In this document: in pieces, positions 56,413 to 64,000 of the stretch
Layout of the letters: every line of letters begins with the position of its first letter
Position numbering within the stretch: the stretch's first letter is position 1
Assembly: GCF_000143415.4 (NCBI RefSeq)
Contig: NW_003314282.1
Location: 319,101 to 383,100 of the forward strand
DNA length: 64,000 nucleotides
Source of the DNA: Selaginella moellendorffii
Taxonomy: Eukaryota; Streptophyta; Lycopodiopsida; Selaginellales; Selaginellaceae
Reading direction: 5' to 3'
The notes under the pieces: generated by a model
Seen by the model: only the letters and a program-made list of their open reading frames with translations
Databases searched by the model: none
Told to the model about the DNA's origin: nothing
Translations under genes and position numbers: made by a program

Positions 56413-56780
56413 CATGCAGGGAGGAATTTCAAATGGAGAGACGATAGTGACGAGAATAGCATTCAAGCTGACGAGGCTCTCAGAAATTTTCTTTCGCCAT
56501 ATTTGATTTTGCTTGCTTGCTTGCTTCTCAAAGAAATTCCAAAAGAAAGTACTGAGCTGCGAGCTTGTGCTCGTGATGATCATGTGTCGAGGTAATTTCC
56601 AAGAAACTGTTCTCCTTTCGTGGATCTCGTGAATGCGATCGATTTTTTACAGCTCGAGGGGATGGTGGCCTTGGTTCTGGCGGATCAGATCCTGCAAAAT
56701 TACACCCAGTGCCAATTTCTCCCTCTTTGCAAAGCTCCAGCTCCAATCCACCGGCAGCCCATGCGTGATCGTGTAAGTTG
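56413..56780 (+). pseudogene. Chorismate synthase relic 2 (3' end)
   Basis: Reads GGISNGETIVTRIAFKLTRL and, after an intron-like stretch, GMVALVLADQILQNYTQCQF, both C-terminal chorismate synthase motifs. It aligns with 45844-46200 of relic 1, but the first piece keeps GGISNGE that relic 1 has lost. No other exons are present. Confidence 0.75.
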
Positions 56781-57789
56781 AAATTTAGCGCCAGCTTTAA
56801 GGGGCATGAAGGCTCGGCCAGTGCTAATTTGCGGTCATCTGTGCGTGGAAAAGGGTTCCGGAAAGCAGCGTCAGTCCATCTCGTCATGGAGCTGTGCACC
56901 AGCGGGATTCACGTGGAGAACAAGATGGGAGTCACTGCTCTTCTGTATCAATTTTAATAAGTATTTAACCTTGATTATAAACGAAATAGAGAAAAACAAT
57001 TCTAAAGTATCATGAATGTTCTAGGAATTCGATATCTTAAACAATACAAAACAGTATTTTAACATATCATTCGACCATTTTCTGCTCTTAGAATGTCATT
57101 TAAGATAAAGTTTGAAAGTCGTTGGTCACCTTGAAAATCATAGCAAAGAGCACTTAGTTTAACTGTCTTGTCTGGTGAAATTGGGATGTTAGCACCTTCA
57201 CAGCTCCATTGAAATTTAGCACCTCTTATAAGATTGCCATTATTATTTCCAATGCAATTGTTAAGAACAATAGGTGATATTTTGTTTTTGAAACGTGCAC
57301 ATGTAGCTTCAAGCTGTCATCCTTTGGACTCATCATTCACATCAAGCTGTTCAATTTTTATGGTCTCAATATCACATTATCAGTAAAGTCTGCTATAGCC
57401 TAGTGAATTTGTATTAGTAAGTACAAAAAGAAAATAGAAATTTAAGGTTTACCAATGAGAAAGAGACCAACACAAACACAAATTAAGAAATAAAAGTATA
57501 AGTAGCCATGAAATGAAAAAAAATTTTTTTTTATGTATGTTTCTGATTTATCATCAATTTATATAGTGAATCAATCAAAAGAAAAGAAAATACAGAACAA
57601 TTTGAAATTATTTGGCTGTGCATGCATTTTCAAAACTTTATCCTTTTAATTTCAATCTCTTTTTGAATTTAAGCAATATAAAACAAATATTCAAATATCT
57701 TCTCGACTAAACCTTGGACCAGGACAGTGTGCTGCCTTCTGAGTCTTGTTGTTTTGTCAAGAACAGTTTTGGGTTTGTTCGTTCGTCCT

Positions 57790-58690
57790 CGATGGCTGGA
57801 GGATCTCTCCTTTCTCCAACGCTCACAAACAGGCAGATCGATTAATACCATTCCAGTTTTGCTGGCTTGCATCACGGCCGCCAGTAGAGGTTTGATATTT
57901 GGACATGACACTGGAATCTCAAGTACAGAAGACGCTTCAACGCTTAGCAAGTTCTATAAGATCGCCATGGACGATTTTCTCATCAGTTTTTCTATGTCCG
58001 CAAGCACGCTGCCCCCGAGAACAATTACTGTAAGTATGACAACCAGGGTCTCCAGGCATTCAAGTCCTCGCTCTATCTCGCAGCTCTCTTTGCGAGCTTT
58101 GGAGAGTACGTGACGAGCAACAAGGGGCGATGCCCAACAATGCTAATTGGTGGCCTCAGCTTTCTCATTGGAGGGGCTCTCCATGCTGCCGCAGAGAATT
58201 TGGTGATGCTTACCAAAAGTTCTTATTAGGTAAGCTTGATATATGTTCTTGGTTTGTTTACTAAATATTTGGCAGTCAGTACCACTCTACCTGTCAGAGA
58301 TGGCACCACCAAAACTTCGCGGTGATCTCAACATAATGTTCCAGCAAGCCGTCAACTTTGGGGTCTTGTGTGCCAATCTCATCAATTATGGCACCGCTAA
58401 TCTCCAGCTCTGGGGAAGGAGGCTCTCGCTCGGCCTTGCGGCAGTCCCAGCATCACTCCTCACTTTTTGCGGCCATTTTCCTCTCCGACACTCCAAACAG
58501 AGGCCATCTCGAGCAAGGCAAATCACTCCTCCAGAGCCTCAGCTTGCAATGGCCGTGCTCATCCCATACTGTCAGCAAGTCACAGGCATCAACTACGCTC
58601 TTGTTCTGTTCCAGTCGATTGGGTTCCACACAATGCCTCGCTCTACTCGGGAGTGATCACCGTCATGATCAATGATTTTCAAAGTGGCCA
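57790..58690 (+). pseudogene. Hexose (STP-type) transporter relic
   Basis: Sugar/H+ symporter pieces occur in several frames: MAGGSLLSPTLTNRQI, VLLACITAASRGLIFGHDTG, MDDFLISF, PTMLIGGLSFLIGGA, QSVPLYLSEMAPPKLRGDLN, LINYGTANLQLWGRRLSLGL and AVLIPYCQQVTGINYALVLF. Stops, frameshifts and deletions (for example after SKF near 57950, and the region between LFLSDTP and GHLEQGKSLLQS) break the gene. Only the N-terminal half is represented. Confidence 0.8.
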
Positions 58691-58707
58691 CTAGAATTAT
58701 TTTAGCT

Positions 58708-59146
58708 AGTTCGAGTTCAAGGGGAACGAAGAGCTCAAAGAGATTCGCAGTAGGCGTTCACATGATTTCTTTCGCGTGGTCTTGAGTTGCCTGGTTCCCA
58801 GCGAAGTCTTTTCTCTTGAGATCTGCTGACCAGTGCAGTAAACATGGATGACGCTCTTCGTGCATTTCTTCTTGCCTGAGACGAAGAAAATCCTAATCGA
58901 GGAGATGCGGCAGGAGTGGAGCAAGCACTGGTACCAAGATGATTCCAAGTTCTCTTGGAGCTGGTTGTCGTCAAAGAGGAATACGCCGCAATTCATCCCA
59001 GGATCTCGTTTAAAATCTTGTACTTGAAGCTGAAAATAGTATCTCATTGGGTAAGGGGAAATTTTAGGGTACCCTATTGAGCAGGGATTGTTGAGCCCTG
59101 CGATCAAGATTACCTTTGTCATGGCTTCACTGCAGCTATCATACAT
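58708..59146 (-). other. Unrecognised open frame
   Basis: The minus strand reads open for 146 codons (MYDSCSEAMTKVILIAGLNN to FPLNSN), including MNCGVFLFDDNQLQENLESS. GT-AG sites near 59114 and 59030 suggest an intron. The family is not recognised. It may be a piece of a larger gene. Confidence 0.25.
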
Positions 59147-59529
59147 TGGCCACCTCAGCTATCTGAAGAGGTATCTGAAACGATTGGAACCTTTGCTTTC
59201 TTAGCCAGTTTTTTTCTCTTCTTTTCCTAGAGACTTACAAGGGTGTCCATGTAGTTATGTTTTCTTTGGTGGAAAGAAAACGTACACATACGGTTTTCTT
59301 GTTGGGGGCATCTGTTCCATAACGAGCATGCTGGTGATATCATGCTGCTGCTGGTTTTCCAACAATGAGCTTGTGTTGATAAACAGCTGCTGAGGTCACG
59401 ATCCTATAAATTCAAGCATATCCTTTTCTTTTTTCAAACCAAGAATGTAGACAGCATCAGTAGAAAAAAAAATGACCATGGCCTGAGATGAAGCAACGCG
59501 GTTGTTCATTTGCCGACGTTCTCTCATTA

Positions 59530-60880
59530 TAAACTAACAAGATACATGAATTATTCGATTCTTCCACCCGAACGGGCCGTCGCCACCTTCCTCCAAAGCC
59601 CTGACGTTCATGCTGGTATTCGCTGGGCACCCCTCGCCCGAGAAGCACTCCGGCCAGGGATTCGTGAAGACGACTCGGGATTCACCGGGCGGGGAGACGT
59701 CCCCTCTCACCATGGCCTCGAAGTTAGCGTCGCCGCCGCCGCCACCACTCTCGCGAGCCATAAAGATCGGTGCCAGAGCCTTCCTGTTGGGCTGGATGGA
59801 CGCCCGGAAGCCGTAGTAGAGCCTGTGGCCCAGGAGCAAAGTTGCTAAGACCGTCGTAAGTTGGCATGAAGATGTCCGAGAGCAAGCACACCATGTAGTC
59901 CACCGCCGGTCCCAGCCCCCTCGGCCTGAACAGCTTCCAGCCCCTCCGGAGCAGCGACGGTGGTGCGATTCTCTAGGTGAGGATACAGTGGCTGCATGAA
60001 CGTCTTGCCTCGAAAGATGTCGCCCGCTGCGAGGTAGAGGCGCGTCGAGTTGTCGAGGCCCATTGCCTGGAGGATGAGCCTACTTCTTCCGGTGTCAAGG
60101 GACAGTTCCCGATCAAGCGCCTCTCGTTGTAGACGAGGCGCTTCTTGGCAAAGTTTTGCTCGCGGTACTTTCATAGTATCTCCTGTTCTTCCGGTTTGAA
60201 GATGGCGAGGCACCTAAGAGAAGCTTGTCAGTGGAGGAAGAATGCAAAAGTCGAAAGTACGTACCCAGGGAGCATATCCATCTCATATCGGAGGTGGATC
60301 GACATGAAGTGGCCTTCAGCGCGGAGCCTGCTGCATCACGTCCGGTTTGAAACGAATCTTGACGTCTGCAACATCAAAAAAAACTATTTGCTCTTTATCA
60401 TAACCAGGGACGAGAAAGCAAAAGATAAAAGGACCTTTTATCGTTCCACAGAGAGTATCCTACTTGGGCTTAACCAGCAGCGGAGACATTCTACTTTCCT
60501 TGCTTTTTATTTCCAGCTTCATCAGTGTGGCTATGCAGATTTGCAATGCAGTTTTGGCAGCGAGGATAATGAATGTAATGCTTGTGTTGCCGGCCATTGT
60601 AACGAACGACGAGATCGCCATTGCCTTCCTTGGGAGTGGCTGCAAGATAGTTCACTAAGTTACATAGGAAGAAGAGAAAGATATGAGAAAAACACTCGAC
60701 AATTACTTACGCGGCAAAAAAGATCGGGACGGCCTCCAGCCAGAAGAAGAAGCTGCCAGAAAAAGAGAACAAAAAAAGGAGACAAACACGTATAAACGAG
60801 GAGCAAGGAAATGTTGACGAATGCTTACATGCGAGTGAACGATGAGCCGCAATTGCGAGATGGACAATCGACCAGCAAAT
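59530..60880 (-). pseudogene. O-fucosyltransferase-family copy 3, decayed
   Basis: The C-terminal exon pieces are clear ([20 protein letters not shown] and [20 protein letters not shown]), but there are deletions (for example at 59845 and near 60330), the NGGLNQQR exon is missing most of its length, and the anchor is reduced to [10 protein letters not shown] near 60870. Confidence 0.8.
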
Positions 60881-60884
60881 CCCT

Positions 60885-61360
60885 TCCACTTCAATCACAG
60901 ACCTCCACTTCCTGTGCCACCAACGCGTGCTGGACGGCTGCCATCGGTAGCCTGGGCGATGCTCAGCATGGCCTCGGGATCCAAATCCAAAAGGGTGCAC
61001 TGGAACGCCCTCGCTACCACTATCACCGGAAGAACTTCGCATGATGCTCGACACGGGGTTAATGTTCTTGCGTGGAGAAAATCGACTCCCGCCTTTAGCC
61101 CGGACGGATCTCAGTTCCTCCCCGGCTCACTGCACTGATTGCCGCAGCTCGACCGGCGTGTCTCATCCTCTTGACTTTGGGCTCGGCCGATCACGAGGCG
61201 GTCCTGCTGTTGCAAATTCCGGATCACAACCAGATCGACCGGGCATTGTCCCAATCACTAGCCAGCCTAGCTCCTGGCCGAGATGGAAGATCTCGTCTTC
61301 CTCGAGCGTGAGATCCATCCTGCTTACCTCGGATTTTCTCAGACCCTGCCGCCATAGCTC
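60885..61360 (-). pseudogene. VWA-domain copy 3, fragment fused to O-fucosyltransferase relic
   Basis: Short pieces matching the VWA gene follow one another with internal deletions, ending at the start-codon region (61356-61358, GCCGCCATAGCTCC on the plus strand, shared with the intact gene near 42230). The join to the O-fucosyltransferase relic at about 60887 removes the whole interval between the two genes. Confidence 0.75.
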
Positions 61361-61659
61361 CTGGAAACTATGACCTAATCGAAGAGAGCGTGTGGACGAA
61401 ATTTTTGAAACTTATTCGTTATTTTGGACGATCTATATGCGCCAGTCAAGAGAAGCCACCGACCCACATGAAATATTTTCAAGATGGTAGGACTATCTAG
61501 GACTATTTGTTGACCGATATTTATATCTACTACTCTAAGCCAAATCTCTTATAACTGGATTGCAAATTGTTATTTGTACAGGTGCCCAAATCATAGAAGA
61601 ATATCTCAATGAATCTCCTCTCTTTACCATAATACATCTTTAATTATTTCTAATGTTTG

Positions 61660-61754
61660 AATAAGTCAGGATAATAAGATAAAAAAGGGCTTTACAATCA
61701 AGTGATCACCCTTTTAGCCAATTGGCTTAAGGTGTAAAGGATAAAATCTTAACA
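61660..61754 (-). mobile_element. LTR-like head
   Basis: The minus strand reads TGTTAAGATTTTATCC, then TTACACCTTAAGCCAATTGG, and TATTATCCTGAC, matching the heads at 20205 and 20512. It is probably a solo-LTR or LTR fragment. Confidence 0.5.
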
Positions 61755-61881
61755 TTGGCATGAGTGGGTAGAAATATTCATCATGGTGAAGGTTTAGTAA
61801 AACCATGGTGACTGTAAGGTGGTTTATGATTGCAAACTATCATTCCTTGCCAAGGGGAAGATTATTAGGCATCAGGTCAGA

Positions 61882-61990
61882 GTCATAAATTGCTGGATAT
61901 GTAAATTTTTTCTCACCCTACATTATGAAAATCTTTGTATCATAAATTGCTGGATATATAAATTTTTTCTCACTTATGAAAATCTTTGTA
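61882..61990. repeat. Tandem duplication of about 55 bp
   Basis: Two adjacent copies read CATAAATTGCTGGATATGTA / CATAAATTGCTGGATATATA and both end with ATGAAAATCTTTGTATC. The second lacks a few bases. Confidence 0.8.
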
Positions 61991-62519
61991 TCCAGGGAAA
62001 TTATGAAAGTCTCTTTTTCTTACAACTAATTCTTCATTTCAAACTTGACCATTTGAAATCTCCTCTCACCTTTTTATCTATTCACTGCCACCTTTGACTC
62101 CTCATATCCCTCTACTTCTAAAGTTCATATACTTTTTTCCTCTAGTTTTGGAATTTTCATGATTCTTTTGTGGCTCATAATAATCTCCACAATCATTAAT
62201 GCTACTTATTTCCTCAATAATTGACGCTCTATTAGCAGAATCCCAAACACTTATCTGGGCTTTTTCTTATTCAATCCTTTTTTCCAAATAGCTCCTACTT
62301 TCATCCTTATCATATTTTCTCCTAATTTACAACCTTATTTATACCATAAAGGAATCTGTCTTACTTCATCTCTTCATAAAGAGGGTATTACTTTATTTTA
62401 ACCCTACATTGATTTTTTATCTCCACCATGCTAAGAAAATCCTAATAGAAGGATGGAAATATTATATTATATGTTCACCTATTCCTCCTTCTATATTTAT
62501 TTTAATCTCTTGGTCACAA

Positions 62520-62790
62520 AATTTACATGTTTCCTCTCTTCATCCTTTAACCACTTTTTATCTTTTTTCCTTCATCTTTTAACCATTCTTTCTTTTTTTT
62601 CTTTTTCCTTATCTCTCTTCTTCCTCTCTTTATCCTTTAACCACTCTTTATTTCTCTTCATTTTTTAACCATTCTTTCTTTCTTTCTTTTTCTTTCTCTC
62701 TTCCTCTTCATCCTTTAACCACTCTTTATCTCTCTTCCCTCATCCTTAACCATTCTTTCTTTCTATTTTTTTTCTTTCCTAACCTCACAA
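62520..62790. repeat. Pyrimidine-rich minisatellite
   Basis: Units built on CATCCTTTAACCACTCTTTA and CATTTTTTAACCATTCTTTC alternate about six times, with C/T-only spacers (TTTCTTTCTTTC). The higher-order period is roughly 85 bp. Open frames here are artefacts of low complexity. Confidence 0.75.
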
Positions 62791-62910
62791 GAGGAAGGAT
62801 GTTAAATGCTTAATATATATGATTTTGAAGTTGGGTAAAAATATACTTTGCTCAAGCATATATTATATTTTAAGTAGCCACTAATTAATGGGAATCGAAC
62901 TAATACCCCT

Positions 62911-62923
62911 GGCTCTAATACCA
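62911..62923 (-). other. LTR-retrotransposon primer-binding-site-like sequence
   Basis: On the minus strand TACATATGGTATTAGAGCC resembles the TGGTATCAGAGC site complementary to initiator tRNA-Met that follows the 5' LTR of plant copia elements, and the preceding ACTACA could be an LTR end. The element body would run toward lower coordinates, but no copia coding domains were recognised there. Confidence 0.45.
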
Positions 62924-62929
62924 TATGTA

Positions 62930-64000
62930 GTGCACCCTACCTTTCTCCTTTTAAGTTAACTAGAAAATTTTAAACCAACTAAAAAAAAGACAATTACTTA
63001 ATAAAAAAGCCCTTAATGGTTATTTTATCTCTATATATATATTCCCCAAAGCTACAGTGGTTATTTAAAGTATCTGCATTAGGTTCTTGAAATAATCCCT
63101 ACCAATCCTTTATAAAACTACTTTGATATTACTACAAAACACTCTAAATGCCTTATCTTAGTCTGTTATAAATCCTCACACTATATATTCCTTGATTCTC
63201 TTATGAATTAAATGCTAATATAACCCAAATTCAAGCTAAAATCATATGCTGTGATGTATGTTGCCTCTACGTAACTAATATAACAACATTTTCGACAATT
63301 TTCTTTTGATTTACCAATTCCATTGCCCTACTCACCTTAGGAATTTTGTTTCATAAAAGCAATTTTAGATTTCAAACTCAACCACCTGAGTCACCACTTT
63401 GCATATGAGTCATATAGTATATTTTTATATGATCCCTCAATTGAATCTTCAATTCTTCCATGAAATATTATTTTATGTGCCAATCAATGATAATGGATGG
63501 CTCTAATTGCATTGCAAGTTGACTTAGGGTATTAGCGAAAGTCCAAAATAGTCTCATTGTCCTTCTGAATCCTTGTTATAAACTCATGTAAAAGTCTTTG
63601 CCTATTTAAATTAAGGAACTAATTCCTAAACTTTTACTCAAACCAACTAAGTACAATTTTACATCCCTCTAGATAACCCAAGAATTATTCCTTTAAGGAA
63701 TTTTATTAGATTTCAGCTAGTCTAATGGACATTGCACTTCTAGCTTATAATAGTGTTTTGTTATAAAGGTCACCAACAAATTTTGATTTTTATCTAGTTT
63801 ACTATCTCCCTTAAAGTTAGGCAATTTAAACTTGCTAAAGATAATGGCATTTTATTCACATGCAACAAAACCTTTTAAATTTCTAAACATCTTAGGAGGG
63901 TGAATGACTGGTCCTTTGTAAACAAACATTTCAAACATAAAACTATAAGTAGCCATGATATAAAAATCTTTCTTTTAGTGAACATTTTTATATCCAATTG
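62930..64000. other. AT-rich DNA, no gene seen
   Basis: If the PBS-like site is real, part of this could be an LTR, but its start is not visible. No open frame with recognisable content was found. Confidence 0.4.

Noticed and set aside
62453-62668. ORF of 71 codons rich in Phe/Ser/Leu
   Set aside because: It is produced by the pyrimidine minisatellite and has no coding character.

Overview
The window looks like nuclear DNA of a vascular plant, most likely a lycophyte such as Selaginella. Three things point that way. The recognisable genes are plant housekeeping genes: NUP85, an LMBR1-like membrane protein, octanoyltransferase LIP2, L-galactono-1,4-lactone dehydrogenase, an O-fucosyltransferase-family protein and pentatricopeptide-repeat (PPR) proteins. 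Introns are very short (about 45-70 bp) with GT-AG ends. The large PPR gene is intronless. The species is an inference and nothing here proves it.

Left third (1-26.6 kb): a segmental array built from a block of (unknown 4-exon gene, minus) - (NUP85, minus) - (LMBR1-like, plus). Copy C (about 17.1-26.1 kb) keeps NUP85 and LMBR1-like genes that read intact from a 135-bp divergent promoter, but its 4-exon gene is frameshifted. Copy A (2.4-9.57 kb) has an intact 4-exon gene, while its NUP85 and LMBR1-like genes are deleted versions fused head to head with no promoter. Copy B (11.1-14.4 kb) has an intact 4-exon gene and only the last LMBR1 exons. Copies of a PPR gene lie at the left edge and between A and B, the second one heavily frameshifted. 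A kinase-like relic lies at 0.7-2.0 kb.

Middle (26.6-42.3 kb): a dense gene stretch. It holds a His/Asp-rich secreted peptide and its decayed neighbour, poorly characterised ORFs, LIP2, an unknown six-exon gene followed by a triplicated exon-like motif, GLDH, a 715-residue PPR protein, an O-fucosyltransferase-family gene and a VWA-domain gene.

Right third (42.3-64 kb): mostly duplicated and decaying material. The O-fucosyltransferase/VWA block is repeated in damaged form at 47.6-51.4 kb and 59.5-61.4 kb, with an O-fucosyltransferase piece in the opposite orientation at 54.3-55.3 kb. There are two chorismate synthase relics, sugar-transporter relics, an MFS-type transporter gene, the tail of a Ty3/Gypsy element carrying an inserted MITE, a small intact multi-exon membrane-protein gene (46.3-47.6 kb) and AT-rich DNA with LTR-like pieces at the right end.

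No operon, CRISPR array or convincing tRNA/rRNA gene was seen. The clearest novelty is the three-copy array, in which different copies keep different genes intact, plus several uncharacterised genes.
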